A stretch of 64,000 nucleotides of DNA from Brevundimonas sp. Lineage in GTDB: Bacteria > Pseudomonadota > Alphaproteobacteria > Caulobacterales > Caulobacteraceae. The stretch spans positions 138,777 to 202,776 of the forward strand of contig QFQU01000011.1 of NCBI GenBank assembly GCA_003248965.1, written 5' to 3'. Of this stretch, positions 34,201 through 43,014 are shown piece after piece. Within the stretch, counting starts at the first letter, position 1. Each line of letters begins with the position of its first letter. The translations under genes were made by a program, and so were the position numbers. A model generated the notes under the pieces. It searched no databases. It was not told where the DNA came from and saw only the letters and a program-made list of their open reading frames with translations.

Positions 34201-34530
34201 ATGAAATATCTGCTTCTCACCATTGCGATCCTCGCCGAAGTGGCCGCCACCTCGTCCATGAAATTGTCGGAAGGCTTCACGCGTCCTTTGTGGGCCGGAG
34301 CCACAATCGTCGGCTACGGCGTCGCCTTCTACTTCCTGTCACTGACGCTCAAGTCGATGCCGACAGGCATCGCCTATGCAATTTGGGCTGGCGCGGGGAT
34401 TGTCCTCATCTCCCTGATCGCCTGGCTTTTTCAGGGCCAGAAGCTCGACACCCCCGCTATTGCCGGCATGACCTTTATCGTTGTGGGCGTCGTAGTGATG
34501 AACGTCTTCTCCAAAGTCGCTGCGCACTAG
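34201..34530 (+). CDS. SMR-family multidrug exporter (EmrE/QacE-like)
   Basis: A 109-residue four-helix small multidrug resistance protein. The essential membrane-embedded acidic residue is Glu13 in AILAEVAATSSMKLSEGF. The other signature segments AFYFLSLTLKSMPTGIAYAIWAG and the last helix GMTFIVVGVVVMNVFS are intact. It exports quaternary ammonium-type cations in exchange for protons as an antiparallel dimer. It is transcribed divergently from the TetR gene, so it is probably co-regulated with the RND operon. Confidence 0.92.
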   Translation: MKYLLLTIAILAEVAATSSMKLSEGFTRPLWAGATIVGYGVAFYFLSLTLKSMPTGIAYAIWAGAGIVLISLIAWLFQGQKLDTPAIAGMTFIVVGVVVMNVFSKVAAH

Positions 34531-34901
34531 GTTTCGGTCCGGAGATGAAGGGGATCGTCTGTGAAACGGTCTGGCCCGTCAGCCCGAGCCTTGCAGACGC
34601 CTTTGTTGGGCGTGAGACCCTTTGAAGTCTTGAACCGCTTGGCGAAATCGCACGCGTCGAGGACGCTGACGAAGGACTGCCCAGCTGTTGATGGCTGACG
34701 TAATGATGACGGCGGATGGTGGCTTCCCTCTGCGGTAGGTCGATCGGTTCGGGCTGACCGTCAGTGCGCCTGCCGACGCTTCCAACTGGCTGTGACGCTG
34801 CGGTCTGGGTGTAGGTACACAAAAGAGAAGTATCTTGCCGAGATCCGGGCGTTCCCTACGTTGGAGGGGTACTGCCCTTTTTCGGACTGTAGGAAGGCTC
34901 G
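34531..34901. other. intergenic stretch, no gene supported
   Basis: About 370 bases between the SMR and HxlR genes. Frames on both strands are short and Arg/Ser-rich. A GTAC-containing AT-rich patch near 34812-34835 probably holds the HxlR promoter. Confidence 0.35.
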
Positions 34902-35333
34902 ATGCCCAAGCGCAGAAATTACGATATCCTGCCCGCCTGCTCGATGGAGGCGGCGCTGAACCTCATCAATGGACGCTGGAAAGGCGTCATCCTTTACCAT
35001 TTGCTCACTGACGGGACCACGCGGTTCAATGAGCTGCATCGCCGCCTGCCAGGCTCCACGCCACGCCTGCTGACCAAGCAGCTGCGCGAATTGGAAGAGG
35101 ACGGTTTCATCAACCGCACGATCTACCCGGTCGTGCCGCCCAAGGTGGAATACTCGCTCACGGACGAAGGCCGAACCATTGGCCCGATCCTGCTTCAGCT
35201 TCGCGGTTGGGGGCATGGCTGGCTGCGCCGCCGGGGCCTGACCACGCTGGCCGACGATGTCGAGACGAATGCCGCCGACACCGGCCGGTTTGCCGATGGG
35301 CCTGGTGCGCCGGATATGGCAAGCGCCGCCTGA
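34902..35333 (+). CDS. HxlR-family transcriptional regulator
   Basis: A 143-residue winged-helix HxlR/MarR-like regulator: CSMEAALNLINGRWKGVILYHL, then FNELHRRLPGSTPRLLTKQLRELEEDGF and the wing PPKVEYSLTDEG. Cys13 near the N-terminus is the position that senses electrophiles in some HxlR members (YodB/QsrR type). The neighbouring convergent genes encode a dehydrogenase, a quinone-reductase-like MDR and an old-yellow enzyme, which are typical electrophile-responsive targets. Control of those genes is inferred. Confidence 0.85.
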   Translation: MPKRRNYDILPACSMEAALNLINGRWKGVILYHLLTDGTTRFNELHRRLPGSTPRLLTKQLRELEEDGFINRTIYPVVPPKVEYSLTDEGRTIGPILLQLRGWGHGWLRRRGLTTLADDVETNAADTGRFADGPGAPDMASAA

Positions 35334-35569
35334 TCTGTGTTGGGCTGAGAGGGCGAGCGCCGTCGCGCAATCGCCGATCTGCTTTCTCGTCACAACCGAT
35401 CGAATCCTGGCATGACGAGCCTGACGACTTGATGGCTCAGCGACGTGTCGCAAGGTCAGAGCCTGCGTTTCCCGATCATCAATCGAACAGGTGCGAGCCT
35501 CGTCCAGATCAACCTTGGCGGCGAGTGCGCGCTCAGCCGCCAAGGCGTGTTTAAGCGATCCTGATCAAA

Positions 35570-36676
35570 TCAGGTCGGGCGCACGATCGGTTTCAGGACA
35601 AGGCCGGACTCGGAGTCTGCGATGGCCTGGTTAATGTCGGCGAGGTCGTAGAATTTGACCAGTCTGTCGAAGGGGAACTTGCCTAGGCGCCACAGCTCTA
35701 TCAACTGAGGAATGAACACCTGCGGCACGCTATCCCCCTCGATGATTCCGCGGACCGTGCGCCCGAACAGCAAGGTGTTCATATCCAGGTTGACGCGTGC
35801 GCCTGCCGCCGGTGCGCCGACAAGACCACAGACACCCGGTATGCGGAGGGCGTCGATGGCCTGAACCAGCACCTTGTCGTTGCCCGTGCATTCGAGCGAG
35901 AAATCCACGCCGCCCGTTTCGCTCAGCTCCCGGATCCGAGCGACGGCGTCTTCCCTGAGGGCGTTGATGACGTGGGTCGCGCCGAGTTCCGTAGCGAGGG
36001 CAAGCCTGTCGTCGTGGAGATCGACCATCATGATTTTCGCGCAGCCGGTGGCGGCCGCCGCCATCGCGGCGGACAGTCCGACCGACCCAGCGCCGAAGAT
36101 GGCGATGCTGGACCCTGCATGCGGTTTAAGCGCGTTGAGCACTGCGCCCGCGCCGGTAGACACGCCGCAACCGAGCGGCCCCATCAGTTCGAGCGGGACG
36201 TCCTTGCGGATCTTGATCGCATTGCGCTCGGTGGCCACCGCATAGGCGCCGAAGCTCGACTGCGAAAAGAAGGCGCTTCCCACCGGATGGTCGTGGACGT
36301 CACACATCGTCTGTGAGCCGTCCAGGCGGGCGCCCTTGAAGTTGCGGTCGTAGAATTCGACGCAATACCCCGACCGGCCTGCCTTGCACGAACCGCAGAC
36401 GCCGCAATGGCCGAAGGCGAGCACGACGTGGTCTCCGGGCTGCAGCGATCTCACACCGTCGCCGACCGCTTCTACGACACCGGCGCCTTCATGGCCCAGC
36501 ACAAGCGGCAGCGGCACGGGATATCCCTGATCCCGCACGACTATGTCTGTATGGCACACGCCCGTCCCAACGATTCTTACGACCACCTCGTCGTGTCTCG
36601 GTTCCCCTAACTTAACGTCCTCGATGACCAGAGGACCGGCCTTCTCCCGAACGACCGCTGCCTTGCCTTCAAACAT
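35570..36676 (-). CDS. zinc-dependent aryl/alkyl alcohol dehydrogenase
   Basis: A 368-residue zinc-containing medium-chain dehydrogenase. Catalytic zinc ligands: Cys in GTGVCHTDIV, His/Glu in LGHEGAGVVEAVG and the later Cys in LGCGVSTGAG. The structural zinc lobe is HCGVCGSCKAGRSGYC. The Rossmann motif is FGAGSVGLSAAMAA. It resembles benzyl-alcohol dehydrogenase (XylB-like), oxidising an alcohol to an aldehyde with NAD. AAGGAG lies seven bases before ATG 36676; the longer frame upstream is not used. It is last in a - strand set with the MDR and OYE genes. Confidence 0.87.
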   Translation of the reverse strand: MFEGKAAVVREKAGPLVIEDVKLGEPRHDEVVVRIVGTGVCHTDIVVRDQGYPVPLPLVLGHEGAGVVEAVGDGVRSLQPGDHVVLAFGHCGVCGSCKAGRSGYCVEFYDRNFKGARLDGSQTMCDVHDHPVGSAFFSQSSFGAYAVATERNAIKIRKDVPLELMGPLGCGVSTGAGAVLNALKPHAGSSIAIFGAGSVGLSAAMAAAATGCAKIMMVDLHDDRLALATELGATHVINALREDAVARIRELSETGGVDFSLECTGNDKVLVQAIDALRIPGVCGLVGAPAAGARVNLDMNTLLFGRTVRGIIEGDSVPQVFIPQLIELWRLGKFPFDRLVKFYDLADINQAIADSESGLVLKPIVRPT

Positions 36677-36881
36677 CCTATGCTCCTTGAACAACACGGC
36701 CGCCGGCGACCGTGATTTGCCTTCCATCCACGGAATCGGATGTCGCGAGATCGACGCCGCGTCTGCGACATCGTCAGCCCGCGAAAGCGATCCAACGAAA
36801 GGAAGGAGAGAAATTTCACTCGGCGTTCCGAACGCCCGCGACACGCGCCGACGCCTTGAGCTGTCGGCTCCTCAGACCTCG

Positions 36882-37886
36882 TCACTCAAAGCCGGACAGC
36901 GTAATCTTGCCGATCGCCTCGCCCCTTTCGATCCGGCGGTGGGCCGCACGCAGATTCTCGGCCGTGATCGCGCCGGCGTCTTCGGTCATCGTCGTGACCA
37001 GCACGCCGGCGTCGATGAGCTCGGAAACAGCGTTGAGGATTTGGTGCTGGGCGATCATGTCGTCCGTCTCGAAGAGCGACCGGGTGAAGACCATTTCCCA
37101 GGTCACGCTGACGCTCTTGGGCTTTAGAATGGCGATGTCGAGCGCCACGTCATCGATCAGCGACAGATGGCCTTGGGGCGCGATGATCTCGGCGATCTCC
37201 GCCAGATGCACGTCCGTGCCGGTGAGTCCCGCGACATAATCGACATGATCGAGGCCGAGCGCCCTGACCGCACCATCGAGGGGTGCGTGATGATCCACGA
37301 CGTGATGGGCTCCCATCTTTTTGACCCAGGCGATGGTCTCGGGGCGTGAGGCCGACGCGATGACTTCCAGCCCCGTCAGTCGACGCGCCAGCTGGATCAG
37401 GATGGAGCCCACGCCCCCCGCGCCGTTGATGATGAGCAACGCGCCGCCACCCGTTTTGACGCCGTATGGCACCCGCAGACGATCAAACAACAGTTCCCAG
37501 GCCGTGAGGGCGGTCAACGGCAGCGCGGCGGACTCGGCGAAGCTCAGCGAGCGAGGTTTGCGCCCCGCAAGGCGTTCATCGACCAGATGATACTCCGCGT
37601 TTGTTCCCGGTCGATCGATCGCGCCGCTGTAGAAGACTTCGTCGCCGACCTCGAACAGGGAGACGTCCGATCCGACGGCCTCCACAACGCCGGCCGCGTC
37701 ATAGCCCAGAATCTTGGGCGAGCCGGACGTGGCGCCGGTGTTCATACGAACCTTGCAGTCGACCGGGTTGACGGACACCGCCTTGACGGAAACCCGAAGA
37801 TCCCTTGGGCCGGGCGCAGCGGCGTCGATGGTAAGGTCAAACAGACCGTCGGCGTCGCCTGCTTTCAGGTAGCCGATAGCTTTCAT
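36882..37886 (-). CDS. zinc-independent quinone-reductase-like MDR enzyme
   Basis: A 334-residue medium-chain reductase of the 'zinc-type alcohol dehydrogenase-like' quinone oxidoreductase group. It begins MKAIGYLKAGDADG, carries VSVNPVDCKVR and the NADPH motif INGAGGVGSILIQLARR, and lacks zinc-binding cysteines. These enzymes reduce quinones or reactive alpha,beta-unsaturated carbonyls. It lies 76 bases downstream of the OYE gene; a weak GAAGGAA ribosome site precedes ATG 37886. Confidence 0.85.
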   Translation of the reverse strand: MKAIGYLKAGDADGLFDLTIDAAAPGPRDLRVSVKAVSVNPVDCKVRMNTGATSGSPKILGYDAAGVVEAVGSDVSLFEVGDEVFYSGAIDRPGTNAEYHLVDERLAGRKPRSLSFAESAALPLTALTAWELLFDRLRVPYGVKTGGGALLIINGAGGVGSILIQLARRLTGLEVIASASRPETIAWVKKMGAHHVVDHHAPLDGAVRALGLDHVDYVAGLTGTDVHLAEIAEIIAPQGHLSLIDDVALDIAILKPKSVSVTWEMVFTRSLFETDDMIAQHQILNAVSELIDAGVLVTTMTEDAGAITAENLRAAHRRIERGEAIGKITLSGFE

Positions 37887-37962
37887 GGAAAAGTTCCTTC
37901 TGGGAGGACAGGTCGTCGGCGGTTCGGCTGACGAAGATCGCGTTGACGGCGCGCCGGGGCGG

Positions 37963-39030
37963 TCAGGCTTCGGTGAGCGCTGCAGCCGGTCGGGGCGGCT
38001 GACTGCGCTGCCAGTTCGAGCCATAGCGTGTGTACTGCGGCGGAACCGGCAGGGGCGTGCGCAAGTCGTCCGCAGCCGCCCGGGCCCAGAACGGCTCCTT
38101 GAGGATCTCGCGTCCGATCAGGACGATATCCGCACGGCCATTCTGGAGGATTTCCTCGGCCTGCCGACCCGTTTCGATCAGACCGACGGCGCCGGTCTTG
38201 ATGCCGACCTCGCGTCGGATCTTCTCTGCGGCGGGTACCTGATAGTTGGGGTAGCTCTCGACCTTGATCATCGCCGTGCCGCCCGATGAGCAGTCGATGA
38301 GGTCTATGCCGCGTTCCTTCATCCATTTTCCATAGATGACGAAATCGTCCGGAGTATTGCCGCCTTCGACATAGTCGGTGGACGAGATGCGCAGGAACAG
38401 AGGACCGTCCCACTGCGAGCGCACCGCGTCGATCACTTCGCCGACAATGCGGAAGCGGTTTTCATGGTTGCCGCCGTATTCGTCAGTGCGGTGATTTGTA
38501 AGCGGCGACAGGAATCCATTGAGCAGATAACCATGCGCGGTGTGGATCTCGATGACGTCGAACCCGGCTTCCTTGGCGCGGCGAGCGCCCTGGCCGAAGG
38601 CTTCGACGACTTCCTTGATGCCTTCAGTCGTCAGCGCCTCGGGAACGCGCGACTCGGGCGTGAACGGAATAGCAGAGGCCGCGACAGCGCGGCCGTCAAC
38701 GCCGAGTTGACGACCAGCATGGCCCAGCTGGCATCCTGCCTTGGCGTCGAAACGGTGAATGATCTCGACCATGCGGGACAGACCCGGCACCTGATCCTCA
38801 TTCCAGATACCAATATCTCCAGGACCGATGAGGCCATTGTCCATTATGGCGGTCGTCTCGAGGAATATCAGGCCTGCTCCGCCCAGCGCTCGTGCCCCGT
38901 AATGGACGAGATGGAAGTCGCTGATGCATCCGTCTTCGCCGGCCGAGTGCATGCACATCGGCGACATGGCGATCCGGTTCTTGAACTCGGCGCCTCGGAT
39001 CGTGATGGGGGAGAAAAGTTTAGCGGACAT
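37963..39030 (-). CDS. old yellow enzyme (YqjM-like NADH:flavin oxidoreductase)
   Basis: A 355-residue FMN-dependent ene-reductase. It starts LFSPITIRGAEFKNRI, and Cys26 in SPMCMHS is the redox-tuning cysteine of the YqjM class. The substrate His pair appears in IEIHTAHGYLLNGFLSP, with RTDEYGG and R/NRFR following. It reduces C=C bonds of enones, maleimides or nitro compounds with NAD(P)H. ATG 39030 begins at the recognisable N-terminus; the open frame to 39105 is not needed. It is the first gene of the OYE-MDR-ADH set; the HxlR regulator nearby may control it. Confidence 0.9.
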   Translation of the reverse strand: MSAKLFSPITIRGAEFKNRIAMSPMCMHSAGEDGCISDFHLVHYGARALGGAGLIFLETTAIMDNGLIGPGDIGIWNEDQVPGLSRMVEIIHRFDAKAGCQLGHAGRQLGVDGRAVAASAIPFTPESRVPEALTTEGIKEVVEAFGQGARRAKEAGFDVIEIHTAHGYLLNGFLSPLTNHRTDEYGGNHENRFRIVGEVIDAVRSQWDGPLFLRISSTDYVEGGNTPDDFVIYGKWMKERGIDLIDCSSGGTAMIKVESYPNYQVPAAEKIRREVGIKTGAVGLIETGRQAEEILQNGRADIVLIGREILKEPFWARAAADDLRTPLPVPPQYTRYGSNWQRSQPPRPAAALTEA

Positions 39031-39297
39031 TCGACTGATCTTCCTTGCGACACTGTGTCGGATGCGAAGGAAGTAAAGCCCAGCCCAAATGAAACAATAC
39101 GACAAAAAATCGCCAGTACTTCACTAAGAGATAGTGTCCTTTCGCGCTTCGAAGAACTGCCGCACGCTCCCTGACCCTTTTACCGCACCGGATCGCTACG
39201 ACGGGTCCGCCAAGGCCTGGGTGAGAGCGACGCCCGAAGGCTCAGGCGATCAGGCGTGGATCAAGGAGGATCAGAATCGAGCCGGACCTCATTGACA

Positions 39298-40455
39298 TCA
39301 GGCCGCGCTGGACACTGGCTCCAGACCGAGTTCCTCAAGAATCGCCCGATTATGTTCGCCCACGGCAGGCACGGGGTCCATGCGGGGCGCGTCAGCCTGC
39401 GATTGACCTGGCGGCAGCAGGGCCGGGATCGGCCCGGCGGGCGTCTCGACCAGGGTCCAGCGGCTGCGCGCCTTCAGCTGCGGATGATCCCAGACCTGTT
39501 TCATATCGTTGACGCGCGCATTGGCGATTCCAGCCGCATCAAGCCGCGCTACGACCTCGTCGGCGGTCAGGCGCGCGAACACCGCCTCGATGATGGCCTT
39601 CAGCACATCGCGGTTGGCGCTACGCTGCGAGTTGCGTGCGAAGCGTGGATCATCGGTCAACTCGGGGCGCTCCAGTACGGTCGCGCAGAAAGCCGCCCAT
39701 TCGCGGTCGTTCTGGATGCCCAACATGACCGAAAGGCCGTCGCCCGCCGGAAAGGGCCCATAAGGGAAGATGGTCGCATGGGCCGCGCCGACCCGCGGCG
39801 GCGCCTCCGCGCCCTCAAAGGCGTAGTAAAGTGGAAAACTCATCCACTCGACCATGCATTCGAGCATGGAGACGTCGATCTGCTTGCCCTTGCCCGTCTG
39901 TCCCCGGGCGATCAGCGCCGCCAGGATATTGGAGTAGGCGTACATGCCTGCCGAAATGTCGGCGATGGAGCAACCGGCTTTTGCGGGTTGATCGCCCTCT
40001 CCCGTCACGGACAGGAAGCCGGCCTCACTCTGGATGAGCAGATCGTAGGCCTTCTTGTCCCGGTAAGGCCCATCCGGACCATAGCCGGAGATGTTGCAGA
40101 CAATCAGCCGCGGAAGCCGCTCTCGCAGAGCCGCATACGACAGGCCCAGTCGATCGGCGGCGCCCGGCGCCAAGTTCTGGATAAGAACGTCCGCCTTCTC
40201 CAACAGGGCCATAAGCACCGCCTGGCCGTCCGGCGTCTTGACGTCTAGGGCCAGGCTCTCCTTGGAACGGTTTGTCCAGACGAAGTGCGACGCCTGTCCG
40301 CGGACACGCTCGTCATAGCCCCGCGCGAAGTCGCCGGCGCCCGGGCGCTCGATTTTAATGACCCGCGCGCCCAGGTCGGCGAGTTGGCGGGTGCAGAAGG
40401 GCGCGGCGATCGCATGTTCGAGCGATACGACGGTGACGCCATCCAAGGGACGCAT
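39298..40455 (-). CDS. family III CoA-transferase (CaiB/BaiF)
   Basis: A 385-residue class III CoA-transferase: MRPLDGVTVVSLEHAIAAP, then GARVIKIERPGAGD with the family core, the catalytic Asp in KKAYDLLIQSEAG and GKGKQIDVSMLE. It moves CoA between carboxylic acids without a covalent phosphate. It starts 11 bases after the MFS stop and is co-oriented with the porin/fumarase/SDR/ALDH genes. With the mesaconase-like hydratase and the CitE-like lyase it would fit succinyl-CoA:citramalate CoA-transfer; the substrate is inferred. Confidence 0.88.
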   Translation of the reverse strand: MRPLDGVTVVSLEHAIAAPFCTRQLADLGARVIKIERPGAGDFARGYDERVRGQASHFVWTNRSKESLALDVKTPDGQAVLMALLEKADVLIQNLAPGAADRLGLSYAALRERLPRLIVCNISGYGPDGPYRDKKAYDLLIQSEAGFLSVTGEGDQPAKAGCSIADISAGMYAYSNILAALIARGQTGKGKQIDVSMLECMVEWMSFPLYYAFEGAEAPPRVGAAHATIFPYGPFPAGDGLSVMLGIQNDREWAAFCATVLERPELTDDPRFARNSQRSANRDVLKAIIEAVFARLTADEVVARLDAAGIANARVNDMKQVWDHPQLKARSRWTLVETPAGPIPALLPPGQSQADAPRMDPVPAVGEHNRAILEELGLEPVSSAA

Positions 40456-40466
40456 GGACAACCCTC

Positions 40467-41825
40467 TTACTCGAGCACGCCGACGACGGAATCCTGAGAC
40501 GCCTGTTTGACCAGGGTCGCCAGAATCCCAGCCACGACGAGCGGAACGGTGAAGATGATGAAGACGATGAAGAGGCCGGTGTCGGCACCGAGAAGCGCGC
40601 CGCCGAGCAAGGGGCCCAGCACGGCCCCGGCGCGTCCGACACCGATGCACCAACCAATGCCGGTGGAGCGAATCTGAGCGGGATAAGCGGCCGCGACCAA
40701 CGGATAGAGACCGTTGAAACCGCCTTGGACCGCGAAGCCGATGCCAAAGGCGACGGCAAGGGTGACCGTGACCGTCATCGGCGCGGAGAAGCCGACGAGG
40801 GCGACGGCGCCGACCAGCATCATGATCAGGACCAGCGGCCGGACATCGAACTTGAACAGAAGCCAGCAGAGGGCCAGACCGCCGATGAAGGCGCCGAGAT
40901 TGTAGGTGACGCCCGCGAAGATGGCCTGATCCGGATTGAGCCCCGCCTCGATGGCCAGTTTCGGCACCCAGGCGATCACGAAGTACAAGGTCATGTAGCA
41001 GGCGAAAAAGGCCGACCAAAGGATGAGGGTCTGCTTCCACTGGCCGTTCTTGAATAGAAGCGCCGCACTGGCGGAGCGGCGTTCTCCGACGTCAGCAAGC
41101 GTCGCCAACAGGGGGCGCCCCATCTTTCCGCGAATGCGATTGATGCGGGCAAGGGCGTTCCTGGGCTGCCGCTTCTCCAGAAACTCCAACGACTCTGGCA
41201 TCAGCACATAGGCCAGCGGAAGGAGCAGCAGAGTCGCGACGCCCGCCCCGGACATGAACCAATGCCAAGTCGATTGCGGCAGAAGGAAATAGACCGCCAG
41301 ACCGGCGAGCATGGCGCCGATCGAATAGCCAGCCTGAAGGAGGGCGACGGCGATCGTGCGGTGCCGCGCCGGCGAATATTCCGAGGTGATCGCGGCCATA
41401 CTGGCCAGAATGGCGCCGATGCCCAGCCCGACGATGAAGCGCAGCACGATGAGCGTGGTGACATTGGTCGCAAAGCCGCAGGCGATCATCGACAGGCCCA
41501 TCAGGGCGACGGCGCCGAGGATGACCGGACGACGTCCGAGGTGATCGGCGAACGGCGCCAGAGCCAAGGCGCCGATCATCATGCCGAAGATGGCGGCGCT
41601 GAACACGACGCCGAGCGCGGCGGCGCCGACCGACCATTCCGTGGCGATCGACTGGGCGAGATAGGACATCATCAGGATGTCCATGCCGTCGAGCATGTTG
41701 AGGATGAAGCACGTCGCCACAGCTCCGATCTGGAGACGGCTCCATCTGACGCCGAGGCCTTGGGCTTCGGAGCTCGCAAGCGCGGATGCGTCGAGCCCCT
41801 TCGCATTCGGATCAGTGGTCGCCAT
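40467..41825 (-). CDS. MFS carrier, aromatic acid/H+ symporter-like
   Basis: A 452-residue major facilitator with 12 predicted helices. Helix 1 has the aromatic-acid symporter marker LNMLDGMDILMMSYLAQ, and loop 2-3 has the MFS signature FADHLGRRPVILGAV. The second half carries AQIRSTGIGWCIGVGRAGAVLGPLLGG, typical of PcaK/BenK/MhpT relatives. It imports an organic acid for the catabolic genes. AGGAGG lies six bases before ATG 41825. It is translated with the CoA-transferase gene behind it. Confidence 0.88.
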   Translation of the reverse strand: MATTDPNAKGLDASALASSEAQGLGVRWSRLQIGAVATCFILNMLDGMDILMMSYLAQSIATEWSVGAAALGVVFSAAIFGMMIGALALAPFADHLGRRPVILGAVALMGLSMIACGFATNVTTLIVLRFIVGLGIGAILASMAAITSEYSPARHRTIAVALLQAGYSIGAMLAGLAVYFLLPQSTWHWFMSGAGVATLLLLPLAYVLMPESLEFLEKRQPRNALARINRIRGKMGRPLLATLADVGERRSASAALLFKNGQWKQTLILWSAFFACYMTLYFVIAWVPKLAIEAGLNPDQAIFAGVTYNLGAFIGGLALCWLLFKFDVRPLVLIMMLVGAVALVGFSAPMTVTVTLAVAFGIGFAVQGGFNGLYPLVAAAYPAQIRSTGIGWCIGVGRAGAVLGPLLGGALLGADTGLFIVFIIFTVPLVVAGILATLVKQASQDSVVGVLE

Positions 41826-42000
41826 CTGCGCCTCCTGCAGGCCGACGACGGAGCGTCGCGGCACGTTTCCAAGGGCCGGATCTGCGTCCGACTTCGGCCC
41901 GGAGACTAGGGCTCGAGACCGTCCGGGGTCGAATAGGTCCGGCCCCTGCGATCGATAACCGCCACTTATGGATTAAGGCCATGCGAACCGAACTGCGCTA

Positions 42001-42870
42001 TCAGAAGGCGCGCGCAAGGCGGAACTGAACACGACGATCCTCGCGCACGCCGTTCTCGACCGAGAGATCCCGGCCCACCTGGGCGAACAGATTGATCCCG
42101 GGCGTCACATTGCGCCGCCAGGTCAACAGGGCAGACAGCGTCGAGGCGCGATCGTCGCGACGAACCCCGTCGAGGGTCGTGCGTCCGCCATGCGCGTAGG
42201 CGAGACGAAGACTGCCCTCGTTTGCAGGATTGAAACGGACCCTCCCCCAGACCTGGACCCGATAGAGCGGCGCGGTTTCGAGCCGCCGCCCCCCGGCCGG
42301 ATCGTCATTGTCGCCAAACACCATCGCGTCGACGGCGCCCTCGATGACATAACGGGACGAAAGCTGCCTGGAGCCGCCAACCTGCAGTGACGCGCGCCAA
42401 CGGTTCTCGCCGATATTCAGCCCCCGGTCGGCGTCGTAGTCGCCAACCGGCACGAGCAGATACGGCTCGATGGCCAGGAAGACGCCCTTGTCGCGGTCCT
42501 CGTGAAGGAACAGCTGCCCCGTCAGGATGGTGTCGCCGAGGCCGGACGACGAGCCCAGGTTCGCGCTTGGTCCCGCGCCTTCGGCGCGACCGAAGGGCTG
42601 GAAGACCTGAAGATTATAGGTGCGGCCGGCGAGCTGACCGTAGCGAATGTAGCGCGCCATGACGGTGTAGCGGTCGATGTCGATCGCCGCAGTCTTCTCG
42701 CCGCGGACATAGCGTGCGTCTGCATGACCGTATTGGACATGCAGTAGGGCGACCTTCGCGCCCGCCGGCGCGGGAATGAAGGCGCCGGCGTCGACGGCCT
42801 GCGCCCAAGCGCCCCCGGCCAAGCCGCAGCCAAGCGCCAACGCGCCCGCGAATGCGGAGATCAATCTCAT
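42001..42870 (-). CDS. MetA-pathway-type outer-membrane transporter, copy 1
   Basis: A 289-residue exported beta-barrel of the 'putative MetA-pathway of phenol degradation' family. The signal peptide ends GGAWAQ. The barrel has repeated amphipathic strands and ends RVQFRLARAF with a terminal Phe, typical of outer-membrane insertion. A paralogue lies at 53075-53956 (same AxxxDAGxxxPAPxG opening). A shared operator/promoter sequence lies upstream (42949-42994). It is probably the outer-membrane entry for the substrate of the catabolic genes. Confidence 0.82.
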   Translation of the reverse strand: MRLISAFAGALALGCGLAGGAWAQAVDAGAFIPAPAGAKVALLHVQYGHADARYVRGEKTAAIDIDRYTVMARYIRYGQLAGRTYNLQVFQPFGRAEGAGPSANLGSSSGLGDTILTGQLFLHEDRDKGVFLAIEPYLLVPVGDYDADRGLNIGENRWRASLQVGGSRQLSSRYVIEGAVDAMVFGDNDDPAGGRRLETAPLYRVQVWGRVRFNPANEGSLRLAYAHGGRTTLDGVRRDDRASTLSALLTWRRNVTPGINLFAQVGRDLSVENGVREDRRVQFRLARAF

Positions 42871-42948
42871 AGGCGAGTAAGCTCTGTTCCTGTTACCCAC
42901 GCGGCCGTCTGAGGGGCCTGTTGATGGCGAGGGTAGGCCGCATACCGA

Positions 42949-42994
42949 GGGTGTAAATCGACGATCCGGCAAGTCTGACTTCGCCAATGGCGAA
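42949..42994 (-). promoter_or_regulatory. shared operator/promoter of porin copy 1
   Basis: On the - strand a perfect inverted repeat TTCGC-N5-GCGAA (42980-42994) is followed by ACTTG and CGATTTACACCC ending at 42949. The same arrangement is found at 52954-52999 upstream of porin copy 2, with 23 of 27 bases identical after the palindrome. The palindrome contains T-N11-A, the LysR box. Confidence 0.7.
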
Positions 42995-43014
42995 ATCTCA
43001 GGCTCTGGCCAGAA

